In this document: positions 52,283 to 60,593 of the stretch, piece after piece
How positions within the stretch are numbered: the first letter of the stretch is position 1
How the letters are laid out: every line of letters begins with the position of its first letter
NCBI RefSeq assembly: GCF_041438865.1
Contig: NZ_CP109450.1
Location: 7,805,501-7,869,500 of the forward strand
Length of the DNA: 64,000 bases
Source: Streptomyces sp. NBC_01471
Lineage (GTDB): Bacteria > Actinomycetota > Actinomycetes > Streptomycetales > Streptomycetaceae
Reading direction: 5' to 3'
The notes under the pieces: model-generated
Database searches by the model: none
Seen by the model: only the letters and a program-made list of their open reading frames with translations
What the model was told of the DNA's origin: nothing
Program-made: the position numbers and the translations under genes

Positions 52283-52870
52283 ATGGACGCGGATGACTGG
52301 GACGAGCGTTACCGGGCCGTGGAGCGCGTGTGGTCGGTCGAGCCGAACAGGTGGGTGGTCCGCGAGACCTCCGATCTGGAACCCGGCCGGGCCCTGGATC
52401 TGGCCGCGGGGGAGGGCCGCAACGCCGTGTGGCTGGCGGGCCGGGGGTGGCGGGTGGACGCGATCGACTTCTCACCGGTCGCCGTCAGCCGGATCATGCA
52501 CGCGGTCGGCAGCGATCAGAACTCGGTGCGCGCCACGGTGGCCGACGCCACCCGCTACGCCCCCGAAGAGGCCGCCTACGACCTGGTCCTGATCTCGTAT
52601 CTGCAACTGCCCCGGCAGGACATGGTTGCGGTGCTGGCGAGCGCCTGCCGGGCGGTCCGTCCCGGCGGCACGCTGCTGCTGGTCGGGCACGACGCCAGCA
52701 ACCTTGAGCACGGCACCGGGGGTCCGGGGGACGCGCGGGTGCTGTCCAGCGTCGAGTTCGTACGTGAGGCGTGGGAACCGTGCGCCGATCTTGTCGTGGC
52801 CGAGGTGGCCCACCGTCCGGTCGGGGAGGCCGAAGCGCTCGACACGGTGGTCCGCGCCGTGCGCCGATGA
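52283..52870 (+). CDS. SAM-dependent methyltransferase
   Basis: A 195-residue class I methyltransferase of the small TehB/thiopurine-like type. It begins MDADDWDERYRAVERVWS, motif I is RALDLAAGEGRNAVWLAGRG, and SYLQLPRQDM and VRPGGTLLLVGHD are motifs IV-V. It lies 286 bases after the P450 on the same strand, so membership in the cluster is uncertain: such proteins are also common housekeeping or detoxifying enzymes. The start is preceded by GAGGTGGAGG. Confidence 0.8.
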   Translation: MDADDWDERYRAVERVWSVEPNRWVVRETSDLEPGRALDLAAGEGRNAVWLAGRGWRVDAIDFSPVAVSRIMHAVGSDQNSVRATVADATRYAPEEAAYDLVLISYLQLPRQDMVAVLASACRAVRPGGTLLLVGHDASNLEHGTGGPGDARVLSSVEFVREAWEPCADLVVAEVAHRPVGEAEALDTVVRAVRR

Positions 52871-53157
52871 ATCCCGCCTGCGGCGCCGGGTGAGCAGCTG
52901 ACGGCGTTCACGTACGGGCGGTGAGCAATCCGGGGCCGCCCGAGCCAGGGGCGATTCAGGCGGTGGGGTGGGCCGGGCGGCAGATACCCGGTCATGATCA
53001 GGTGGCTGGTCCCGTCGCCCAAGCCGCGCTGGCCGTGCGGTACGTCGCCGTTGCAGGACGCGGTCTGCCCGGTCTCCCAGCGTGTGCTCGACTCCATTTA
53101 CGAGCAGGGCCATCCGCCCGGCAGTAACGCTGACCGTTTCGACGACTCCGCGCCCGA
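52871..53157. other. intergenic region, no clear gene
   Basis: A frame starting at 52994 (MIRWLVPSPKPRW) has acceptable codon use for about 40 codons but no recognisable product. Nothing else is seen. Confidence 0.4.
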
Positions 53158-53265
53158 ATGCTCGGGGTCCACATCGAAGTCGCTGTCCGGTGGCATCAGG
53201 TATCAGGCGGGGACTGGGCCGCCTACGCCGCCGACGTCAGCCAACGTGTCTCGGAGACCCAATGA
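53158..53265 (+). CDS. very small ORF coupled to the next
   Basis: A 35-residue frame with good codon bias (MLGVHIEVAVRWHQVSGGDW), whose TGA overlaps the next ATG (ATGA). It may be a genuine small gene or the 3' remainder of a longer one. I do not recognise a family. Confidence 0.3.
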   Translation: MLGVHIEVAVRWHQVSGGDWAAYAADVSQRVSETQ

Positions 53266-53558
53266 GACTGCCCACCACCATCCACCACGCACGCCTCGGG
53301 GCAACGGAGTTCAAGGTCATCCGCCCTGCTCAGCGGCTGCCCCATGCAGTGCTCCTCGATCACGACCGGCACTTGGACGCCTACCTCGACGAGGACACCG
53401 CACGCCGGATCGGCGGTCTATGGGCACTCGCCGCCACGTCACCTCGCGCAAGGTGCAGTTCAGGCAGAGAGCTACCTAGCGGCTGCGGCGCTTGGTCTCC
53501 GCAGAACGGCCGGCTCTATCGCTGCCGCCGACAGTGCGGGACCAATGTCCCTGGATGA
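53262..53558 (+). pseudogene. hypothetical protein, probably truncated or frameshifted
   Basis: The first about 55 residues (MRLPTTIHHARLGATEFKVI, HLDAYLDEDTARRIGGLWAL) look like a real protein, but after about base 53430 the composition of this frame becomes poor. The neighbouring frame ends shortly after with RHVTSRKVQFRQRAT, so a frameshift is likely. The end runs into the convergent PH-like gene. Confidence 0.35.
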
Positions 53559-53985
53559 GGACCAGCTTCTGATCAAGCTCCGCGTCCCACATGCGATTGG
53601 TCATGGTCCCGGGAACCGTGAGGGACCGCCCTCGAACCCGGACGAGCCGCAGGTCCGACCAGATTCCGCTCCGCGATCCTCGCTGCCGCACCTTGACACC
53701 GGCGATCTCGCACCAGGGAAGCGAGCGCCTACTGACGAAGGTGCGGAACTCTATCCCGGCCGCAGTCAAGACTGCCTGGCCATAGATGCGGTTGATCATA
53801 TCGAAGAGTGTGAGCAAACCGAATGCGCCGAAGCCACCGACCCACCACCAACTGTCCGGTGCCGACACAGTCACACCGACTGCCACTGGCCCACCGACAA
53901 GCACCAACATCAGGATGCCGGTCCGCCACCAGTGTCTTCGCCGAGCGGCAGCGCTGAAACCGATCAACACTTCGGGCATATCCAT
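53476..53985 (-). CDS. small membrane protein, PH-domain-like
   Basis: A protein of about 169 residues with two hydrophobic segments near the N-terminus (WRTGILMLVLVGGPVAVGV and WWWVGGFGAFGLLTLFDMI) followed by a soluble part (LTAAGIEFRTFVSRRSLPWC, SDLRLVRVRGRSLTVPGTM) resembling the bacterial PH-like domains found in small actinobacterial membrane proteins. The role is unknown. Starts at 53985 (MDMPEV) or 53979 are equally possible, and the frame stays open to 54021. Confidence 0.6.
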   Translation of the reverse strand: MDMPEVLIGFSAAARRRHWWRTGILMLVLVGGPVAVGVTVSAPDSWWWVGGFGAFGLLTLFDMINRIYGQAVLTAAGIEFRTFVSRRSLPWCEIAGVKVRQRGSRSGIWSDLRLVRVRGRSLTVPGTMTNRMWDAELDQKLVLIQGHWSRTVGGSDRAGRSAETKRRSR

Positions 53986-54076
53986 GATGCTACAGACATA
54001 CGACCGGCAATTCTCCGTCACCGAACGAATCGCCCAACGAAACTCGGCAAAACCGTAGATCAGAAACAGCTTCTAA

Positions 54077-54088
54077 GCTTGTTCTTTA
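54077..54088. repeat. left 12-bp inverted repeat
   Basis: GCTTGTTCTTTA, 39 bases before the nitrilase-family start, matches the right copy exactly in reverse orientation. Confidence 0.6.
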
Positions 54089-54126
54089 ACCTCCCGGGCT
54101 GGTGATGGTGGAGTACAACTGTCAGC

Positions 54127-54978
54127 GTGACAGACGATATTCGGATAGCAGTCGCGCAGAGCCCGGTCACCTGTGACCCCTCCGTCAACGGGGCGGCGGT
54201 CCGCGATCTGATGGTGGTAGCTCGGGAAGCGGGTGCCCGACTCGTGCACTTCCCGGAGGGGATGATCTCGGGCTATCCCTCGGGCACTGAGGCTAAACAG
54301 GCACTGTCTGACTGGTCCATCGACTGGGCGGCGATTCAGAACCAGTTGGAGCTGACCGCCAAGGCGGCAGCCGATCTCGGCCTCTGGGTAGTTGTGGGCT
54401 CCAGCCACCGCCTGACCCCGCCGAACCGGCCGCACAACAGCCTGTACGTGATCTCCGACAGGGGACAGCTGATCGGCCGCTACGACAAGCGCCGGTGCTC
54501 CCACACGGAGATCACCGACTGGTACTCACCTGGGTTCACACCCTTGACCTTTGACATCGACGGCTTCCGATTCGGTTGCGTCCTGTGTATCGAAGTCAAC
54601 TTCCCGGAGCTTTTCATTGAGTACCGCGAGCTGGGAGTGGACTGCGTCCTGTTCTCCTCGTTCTCAGAGGACCCGGTATTCGGTGTGCTGACCCGTGGGC
54701 ACGCAGCCGCACATAACTACTGGGTCAGCGTGTCCGTCCCGGCCCAGTGCAGCGCCGCCATGCCCGCAGGCGTCATCGGCCCTCACGGATCCTGGCTGGA
54801 CCGCTGCCCAGCCGAGAGCACGGCAACCCTGGCCTGCGTAGACCTCGACCGAACCGACCCGAACCTCGACATCGCACTGAACAAGGCTCGCCCCTGGCGA
54901 GGGTTGGCCCGAGCCGGCCAGATCTATGAAGTACGTCGGGTCGCCGACTCGCGCAGCACAGATCGCAGCCACTTCTGA
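54127..54978 (+). CDS. nitrilase-superfamily carbon-nitrogen hydrolase
   Basis: A 283-residue amidase-type hydrolase. The Glu-Lys-Cys triad is visible: HFPEGMISGYP (Glu44), GRYDKRRCSH (Lys near 120) and FGCVLCIEVNFPE (Cys near 158). Length and motif order are normal, and the gene looks intact. The start is a GTG. It sits between an inverted repeat and a transposase on the same strand and has fewer GC-ending codons than the biosynthetic genes, which fits horizontal transfer. The substrate is unknown; these enzymes hydrolyse amides, nitriles or carbamoyl groups. Confidence 0.85.
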   Translation: MTDDIRIAVAQSPVTCDPSVNGAAVRDLMVVAREAGARLVHFPEGMISGYPSGTEAKQALSDWSIDWAAIQNQLELTAKAAADLGLWVVVGSSHRLTPPNRPHNSLYVISDRGQLIGRYDKRRCSHTEITDWYSPGFTPLTFDIDGFRFGCVLCIEVNFPELFIEYRELGVDCVLFSSFSEDPVFGVLTRGHAAAHNYWVSVSVPAQCSAAMPAGVIGPHGSWLDRCPAESTATLACVDLDRTDPNLDIALNKARPWRGLARAGQIYEVRRVADSRSTDRSHF

Positions 54979-55037
54979 GTTTGTCGGCCCGTGCGGCCCG
55001 GTGTCCACGGGTTTGGTTGTTCGCCGGACAGCGGGAC

Positions 55038-55088
55038 GCCTTGGCGTGATCATGTGCGGTGTCGAGACGCTGTTGATCACGCCAAGGC
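55038..55088. repeat. 15-bp inverted repeat upstream of transposase
   Basis: GCCTTGGCGTGATCA (55038-55052) pairs perfectly with 55074-55088, leaving a 21-base loop, just before the transposase GTG. It may be a true left end of the IS, a transposase-binding site or a translational control hairpin. Confidence 0.7.
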
Positions 55089-55095
55089 TGCGAGG

Positions 55096-56550
55096 GTGAG
55101 TCTGCTGCACGATGCTGTCCGCGCCGAGTCCCTGACCGTGTTATCCCGGTTCCGGGCCGGCTTCTACGACTGCCTGACCGCCCGCGCGGACGCGTTGTTC
55201 GAGCTGACGGACGCGGTGCTGTGCACCGACGGGCCGGTGCGGTCGCTCGTGGACCTTGCGCTGGCACCCGAGCACCGCCGCGGGCACGGCTCCCTCTACG
55301 CCGGCCTGAACCGCGGCGAAATGGACGTCGCCCGGCTCCGTCGGGTGCTGGCCGGGGTGCCGCTGCCCCGGGCGGTGGACGGGCGGCTGGTCCTGGCCGT
55401 CGACGTCTCGCCGTGGCTTCGGCCGGACGCCGGGACCGTTCCGGACCGCTCGTTCTGCCACACCTACGGCCGTGGCACCGCCAAGCACCAGATGATGCCC
55501 GGCTGGCCATACTCGGTCGTCGTGGCGCTGGAGAGTGGCCGCACCTCCTGGTCGGCGTTCCTGGACGCGGTCCGGCTGGCCCCCGGCGCCGACCTGGCAG
55601 CGGTCACCGCCGACCAGGTCCGCGAGGTGGTCGAACGGCTCGTCGCCGCAGGCCAGTGGTCCGCCGGTGATCCGGAGATCCTGATCGTGCTGGACGCCGG
55701 CTACGACGCCCCGCGCATCGCCCATCTGCTGTCCGGCCTGCCCGTCGAGGTCCTGGGCCGGACCCGGTCGGACCGTGTGATGCGACGTCCAGCGCCCTCG
55801 CGGGAGGAGTTCCTCTTGGCCAACCCGAAGGGCGGCCGACCGCCCAAGCACGGCGGGGAGTTCGTCTTCGGCGACCCCGCCACCTGGGGCGAGGAACAGG
55901 CCGTCACGGTCACCGACACCCGCCTCTACGGCAAGGCCACCGCCCAGGCATGGGACCGGCTGCACCCGCGGCTGACCCAGCGGGCCGCCTGGGGCGACCA
56001 CGACGGCCCGCTGCCCGTCATCGAGGGCACCGTCATCCGCCTGGCCGTCGAACACCTGCCCTCCGGTGGGGTCAACAAGCCGGTCTGGCTGTGGTGGTCC
56101 CGCACCGGTGCCACCCCGGACGACGTCGACCGCTTCTGGCAGGCATTCCTCCGCCGCTTCGATCTGGAGCACACCTTCCGCTTCGCGAAGCAGACCCCCG
56201 GCTGGATCACCCCGAAACTGCGCACCCCCCGAGGTCGCGGACCGCTGGACCTGGATCCTGATCGTCGCTCACACCCAACTCCGACTCGCCCGGCCCCTCG
56301 CCGAAGACCGCCGGCCCTGGGAGAAACCGACCACGCCGACCCGCTCACCCCGGCCCGGGTCCGCCGGGGGTTCAGGAACATCCGCGCTCACCTCACCTAC
56401 CCCGCCCGTGTTCCCAAAACCACAGGCACCGGCCCCGGACGGCCCCCCGGCGCCAAGAGCAAACACCGGGCACCCCGCTACGACGTCGGCAAGACCGTCA
56501 AACGCCCCGAGACCCTCAAGGCCATCGGCAAGCCTGGGCGATCTTGGTAG
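55096..56550 (+). CDS. IS701-like DDE transposase with compensating frameshifts
   Basis: A 484-residue transposase of the type common in Streptomyces. Acidic catalytic residues fit VLAVDVSPWLRPD, ILIVLDAGYDAP and RRFDLEHTFRFAKQ. The frame runs to the stop, but residues about 378-415 are out of the family frame: a C6 run at 56225-56230 appears to have one base too many, and one C appears missing near 56344. The other frame there gives the expected ADRWTWILIVAHTQLRLARP. The C-terminus (ARVRRGFRNIRAHL, YDVGKTVKRPETLKAIGKPG) is normal. The enzyme is probably inactive if both shifts are real. The start GTG is chosen at MSLLHDAV. Confidence 0.85.
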   Translation: MSLLHDAVRAESLTVLSRFRAGFYDCLTARADALFELTDAVLCTDGPVRSLVDLALAPEHRRGHGSLYAGLNRGEMDVARLRRVLAGVPLPRAVDGRLVLAVDVSPWLRPDAGTVPDRSFCHTYGRGTAKHQMMPGWPYSVVVALESGRTSWSAFLDAVRLAPGADLAAVTADQVREVVERLVAAGQWSAGDPEILIVLDAGYDAPRIAHLLSGLPVEVLGRTRSDRVMRRPAPSREEFLLANPKGGRPPKHGGEFVFGDPATWGEEQAVTVTDTRLYGKATAQAWDRLHPRLTQRAAWGDHDGPLPVIEGTVIRLAVEHLPSGGVNKPVWLWWSRTGATPDDVDRFWQAFLRRFDLEHTFRFAKQTPGWITPKLRTPRGRGPLDLDPDRRSHPTPTRPAPRRRPPALGETDHADPLTPARVRRGFRNIRAHLTYPARVPKTTGTGPGRPPGAKSKHRAPRYDVGKTVKRPETLKAIGKPGRSW

Positions 56551-56551
56551 A

Positions 56552-56563
56552 TAAAGAACAAGC
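56552..56563. repeat. right 12-bp inverted repeat
   Basis: TAAAGAACAAGC immediately follows the transposase stop and is the exact complement of the left copy at 54077-54088. Confidence 0.7.
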
Positions 56564-56572
56564 CCTTGAGTT

Positions 56573-56890
56573 TTAACTTGTTGCTGGGCCCTGGTCCCAG
56601 CGGAACCAGGCGCACTCCTGATCGATGTGGAGGAGGAACTCAGTAACGGGCCCCGATGGTGACTCCAGGGTCAGGGCACCTTCGATGAGGTCGTAGACGC
56701 CGTCGAACCGTTGCCATTCCTCTGCCTCGACAAGGGCATTGATCTCGTCGAACCAGGGCTTGAACTGGCTGAAGACAGGCTCAGGGGAGAAGCGTCCGCG
56801 CTGCCAGGGCATTCCTGGGTCGTCGACGACAATCGTGCCGACGAGGATATTGCCGCTCAGAAGCCGGCACTCGTCGTGATGATCCGTCAT
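56573..56890 (-). CDS. hypothetical protein
   Basis: A 105-residue acidic protein (DDPGMPWQRGRFSPEPVF, FKPWFDEINALVEAEEWQRF, EFLLHIDQECAWFRW) with the look of a conserved streptomycete cytosolic protein of unknown function. It ends just outside the right repeat of the insertion element, so its last few residues may have been changed by the insertion. Confidence 0.7.
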   Translation of the reverse strand: MTDHHDECRLLSGNILVGTIVVDDPGMPWQRGRFSPEPVFSQFKPWFDEINALVEAEEWQRFDGVYDLIEGALTLESPSGPVTEFLLHIDQECAWFRWDQGPATS

Positions 56891-57245
56891 GCTGGCCCCA
56901 TGGCACGGTTTCTACGGCCTTCCCACGGCCGTGCTCAGCACGGATTTCCCGGCTCACAGAGGTTACGGAACACCTGCACGATGGCACCGCGCCGGGGTGG
57001 AGTTCCGAAACCTCTCCCACCCCGGCCCTCGCCCCCTCGTCAAGGCGTTGAGCTGCGCCGCAGCGGATACGCCCCTGCCCGCGGGGTTAAAACTCAAGCC
57101 AAGCGTTTTTCACCCCGCTTCCTTGTGCTGCGTCTCGCTGACCTGCGTGGTGCGTGGGCTCGGTTCGTTGAGACAGACCACAGTTGTCCGTCTCACGTGG
57201 GCTCCGTTGCCCCGGCTTGGAGAGCGGCGTCGATAGGGTGTCGCC
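56891..57245. other. intergenic region
   Basis: No credible coding frame is seen. The end contains TAGGGT six bases before the next ATG, a possible -10 element for a leaderless transcript. Confidence 0.5.
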
Positions 57246-57746
57246 ATGCCGTATTCGCCGATGCCGCTTCAACTCGATACTGCTCGGCTGACGTTGCGTC
57301 AGTGGACCGAGCCCGACATCGACGCCCATCGCATGCTCGTCGCCGAACGGGGTGGTGGCATGCCGTCGATCGAGGACAACCGGCGGATGATCGAGGATCA
57401 GCGGGCCGCATGGGCGCTGACAGGTATTGCTCTGCTGCCTGTCATCCGCCGCTATGTGGGCGACTTCATCGGGTATTGCGGGCTCACGGTCGGCCGGGCT
57501 TCTGTTGACGAGCCGGAGATCGCCTATGAGCTGTTCCAGCACGTGCACGGGCAGGGCTGTGCGACGGAGGCGGCTTCCGCGGTGCTCGATGCCGCGATCG
57601 CGACCGGACGGAAGCGGCTCTGGTCGACGGTGCGTTCCTGGAACGTGCCGTCCTTTCGCGTTCTCGACAAGCTTGGGTTCGAGCGCGACCACGTCTCGAC
57701 CGATGACCGCGGCGAACTGGTGTGGCTCACCCGTTCCCTGCCGTAG
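57246..57746 (+). CDS. GNAT acetyltransferase (RimJ/RimL-like)
   Basis: A 166-residue acetyltransferase. It opens with LQLDTARLTLRQWTEPDIDA, the first strand of RimJ/RimL-type enzymes, and has VGDFIGYCGLTVG, EIAYELFQHVHGQGCATEAA (acetyl-CoA loop near QGCATE) and WNVPSFRVLDKLGFERD. It acetylates an N-terminal, small-molecule or antibiotic amine, not identifiable here. There is no ribosome-binding site before the ATG, and a TAGGGT hexamer six bases upstream suggests a leaderless mRNA. Confidence 0.85.
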   Translation: MPYSPMPLQLDTARLTLRQWTEPDIDAHRMLVAERGGGMPSIEDNRRMIEDQRAAWALTGIALLPVIRRYVGDFIGYCGLTVGRASVDEPEIAYELFQHVHGQGCATEAASAVLDAAIATGRKRLWSTVRSWNVPSFRVLDKLGFERDHVSTDDRGELVWLTRSLP

Positions 57747-57880
57747 GAGACGCGCTGGGGCAGTTCGAAGTGGCTCCGCCATGTCGGAGGCACCATCGCC
57801 GAGCCGGTTTTCCCCGGTGCGGTCCCCTCCGATTGTCGGACCCCTGTCACAGTTCGAGGGCGGCGGGCAGGATGATCGTC

Positions 57881-59893
57881 ATGATCCGTGCCTTGGACGA
57901 TGCCGCCTCGTTCCACCACCTGTTCGCCACGCACCCTCGTCTGACCGACTTGGTCCTGGCATCCGACGGATCGCGCTTGATCGCGTCCGTGCAGATCATC
58001 AACGACCAGGGAACCAGGCACGTTTCCGGGTTGTGGGAGGTGGACCCTTCGGGCGAGCGCGAGAGCCACCTCGTGGCCCGGTCCGTGCAGGGTGACTTCG
58101 CTCCCGCTTTCGCTGCCGACGGCACCCTGTTGTTCCTCTCCGGCCGCGAGGACGCACATTCCGCCGCTGAAAAGAGCGAGAGCCAGGGCGTCGGACTGTG
58201 GGCGCTGCCGGAGGTCGGCGAGGCCAGGCAGATCGCCCACCACCCGGGAGGTATATCCGCCTTTGCCGTCGCCAAGGACGCCCGCACGGTCGCTTACACC
58301 GCTGATCTGCTGGCTGGCGCCGTGAATGCCGAAGCCCACGCCGAACTTCGTCGTGAGCGCGAGAGTGCCCTGGTCAACGCAGTTCTGTACGAGGCGACCA
58401 CAACGTGTGCCTTTGACGCAGGTCTCGGTCCTGACGAACCCCACACCTTCGTCCTGCACACCGACGGGGCTCCGGTGATCGCCGGCCGCCAGGGTCTGGC
58501 GGGCACAGGAGACATGGCGCTCTCGCCGGACGGATCGCTCGTGGCCTACACGCGGGCCGCGACGGGCCGCGCCTCCGACATGAATGTCGTGGTGGTCGCC
58601 GACGCTGTCACTGGCGTCGAGCACCACACATTCTCGCGCACCGGTCAGCAGTACTACCGCCTGGCGTTTACGGCCGATGGCTCGGCGTTGGTCTGCCAGC
58701 GCCAGCGAGAGGAGACTTATGACACCGAGTGGCGAGTCACGCTGGTCGAGTTCGACTTGGCTTCGGGTGAAGAGATCGACGTCCTGCCGGAGTTCGACAA
58801 CTGGCCGTGGCCGGGGCGGGCGGTCCTCTCGCCGATACGTGGGGATGCCACGCTGTGGTTCACCGGTGACGAGCGGGGCCACTGCCCGATCTTCCGGCGC
58901 GACGCGGACGGCACGATCACCCGCCTGACCGCATCCGGCGCCTACGCCTCTCTCTGCGTGTCGTCCGATGGGACCACCCTCTATGCACTGCGCAGCACGA
59001 TCGACAGCCCGCCTCAAGTGGTTCGGCTGGATGCCGTCACAGCCGATCAGGAACCCGCATTCCTCAGGGCCCCCGGAGACCACGACTCGCTTCCCGGCAC
59101 GCTGACCGAAGTGCACGTCGAGGCGGACGACGGTTTCCCGTTGCGCGCCTGGCTCGCGCTGCCCGAGGGCGTCTCGGCCGAGCGCCCAGCGCCCCTGATC
59201 ATCGCTCCGCACGGTGGACCACAGATGTCCTGGAGTGCCTGGACGTGGTTGTGGAACCCATGGCCGTTCGCGGCCCGCGGCTACGCGGTGCTGCTACCGG
59301 ATCCGGCGCTGTCCACCGGCTACGGGCAACGCATGCAGGAGCGCGGCCGGGGTCAGTACGGCGGTCAGCCCTACCGCGATCTCATCGCGCTGACGGACGC
59401 GGCACTGGCGCGCGACGACCTCGACGCGACCCGGACCGGCCTCGCCGGCTGGTCCTACGGCGGTTACCTGGCCAACCGGGCCGCGACCCTCACTGACCGC
59501 TTCAAGGCGATCGTCACCCACGCCGGGATGTGGAACCTGGAGGCGTTCCAGATCGACACGGACATGCACGCATACTTCCGGAAGATCTTCGGCGACCCGC
59601 AGACGCAGCGCGAACGGTACGAAGCGAACTCGCCCCACTTCCACGCCGCGAAGGTGACGACGCCGACACTGCTCGTGCACGGCGGCAAGGACCACCGCGT
59701 CCCGATGGGCCAGGCACTGAGCCTGCACAGCGATCTGCAGCGGCTCGGGACGCCCGTCAGCTTCCTGCACTTTCCGGACGAGGGCCATGGGATCGGGGCG
59801 CCGAACCACATTCGTCTCATGTACGAGACGGTGCTGAACTTCCTCGACCACCACGTCCTCGGACAGGAGTGGCGGCGCCCCGGAATGCTCTGA
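57881..59893 (+). CDS. S9-family serine peptidase
   Basis: A 670-residue prolyl-oligopeptidase-type enzyme. The N-terminal about 400 residues have beta-propeller blades (ALSPDGSLVAYTRA, LAFTADGSALVCQRQ, LCVSSDGTTLYALR). The C-terminal alpha/beta-hydrolase has TGLAGWSYGGYLANRA (Ser), HGGKDHRVPMGQAL (Asp) and FPDEGHGIGAPNH (His). It cleaves short peptides in the cytosol; there is no signal peptide. Starts at 57881 or 57872 (MIVMIR) are both in frame, and I prefer the former for its spacing to GGCAGG. Confidence 0.9.
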   Translation: MIRALDDAASFHHLFATHPRLTDLVLASDGSRLIASVQIINDQGTRHVSGLWEVDPSGERESHLVARSVQGDFAPAFAADGTLLFLSGREDAHSAAEKSESQGVGLWALPEVGEARQIAHHPGGISAFAVAKDARTVAYTADLLAGAVNAEAHAELRRERESALVNAVLYEATTTCAFDAGLGPDEPHTFVLHTDGAPVIAGRQGLAGTGDMALSPDGSLVAYTRAATGRASDMNVVVVADAVTGVEHHTFSRTGQQYYRLAFTADGSALVCQRQREETYDTEWRVTLVEFDLASGEEIDVLPEFDNWPWPGRAVLSPIRGDATLWFTGDERGHCPIFRRDADGTITRLTASGAYASLCVSSDGTTLYALRSTIDSPPQVVRLDAVTADQEPAFLRAPGDHDSLPGTLTEVHVEADDGFPLRAWLALPEGVSAERPAPLIIAPHGGPQMSWSAWTWLWNPWPFAARGYAVLLPDPALSTGYGQRMQERGRGQYGGQPYRDLIALTDAALARDDLDATRTGLAGWSYGGYLANRAATLTDRFKAIVTHAGMWNLEAFQIDTDMHAYFRKIFGDPQTQRERYEANSPHFHAAKVTTPTLLVHGGKDHRVPMGQALSLHSDLQRLGTPVSFLHFPDEGHGIGAPNHIRLMYETVLNFLDHHVLGQEWRRPGML

Positions 59894-60593
59894 CTGATCA
59901 TTCGAACGCGCCAGAGCTTCGCGGGTGGCGTCCCGGTCCTGCACGCCAGCGGGCACACCATGATCATCACGGGGAAGTCCTTCATGCCGACCGTGACGTG
60001 TCTCTTCCGCCCGTTGATCACCCTCGCGGGACCGAATCCGCGGGTCGCCCAGCCCACCGTGGGCGTGCCACAGAGTCGCAATGACCCTGGTTGCGCAGCG
60101 GTGTTGGCGGACTGCACTTGTTCCGTGCCTGCTGGTCGGGTACCCAGCCGCCGTGGACACCAGCGGGGACCCGTCGCGGTATCTCCACAGTGGCCACCTG
60201 GGTCAGGTCTTGGGCGTCCAGGGGCAGCAGCTCTGATCCATGGGCCGTGCGGTGTTGGACCATCGACAGGAGCGATCCGGCGTCTTCCGGGGCGCCGGCG
60301 CTGCCGTGTGCGGGCACATCCCGATGTTCAGGGAAACGGCCGAGGTCCGTCTGCGCGCGGACCTGCCCGAGTGCCGTTCGCTCCTCCAAGTGGCCGCCTG
60401 TGCAGGGAATCCGGGGCAGTGCGCCCCCTTCCGGACAGGCCCGATCATTCCGAGCGGCTGTTACACAACGATCATTGAGTGCGTCCGAGCGACCCCGGCA
60501 TACTTCAGAAATCCGGGGTCGTACACGTATCCGAATGCGCCCCGTGCGGGCTGGGCCTTCGCTCGCCCGCTTCACTCCTGAGCAGGGGCAATC
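59894..60593. other. 700-base region without a clear gene
   Basis: Open frames exist but have poor codon bias and no recognisable products. The promoter of the following protease gene should lie near the end. Confidence 0.5.

Larger units (their letters stand above)
54077..56563 (+). mobile_element. possible IS with a passenger nitrilase gene
   Basis: GCTTGTTCTTTA at 54077-54088 is repeated exactly in inverted orientation at 56552-56563, directly after the transposase stop. If these are the ends, the element is about 2.5 kb and carries a nitrilase-family gene upstream of the transposase gene. No target-site duplication is obvious. The left copy could instead belong to another insertion. Confidence 0.45.

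Noticed and set aside
54060..56580. Target-site duplication around the insertion element
   Set aside because: The bases flanking the two 12-bp repeats do not match convincingly.
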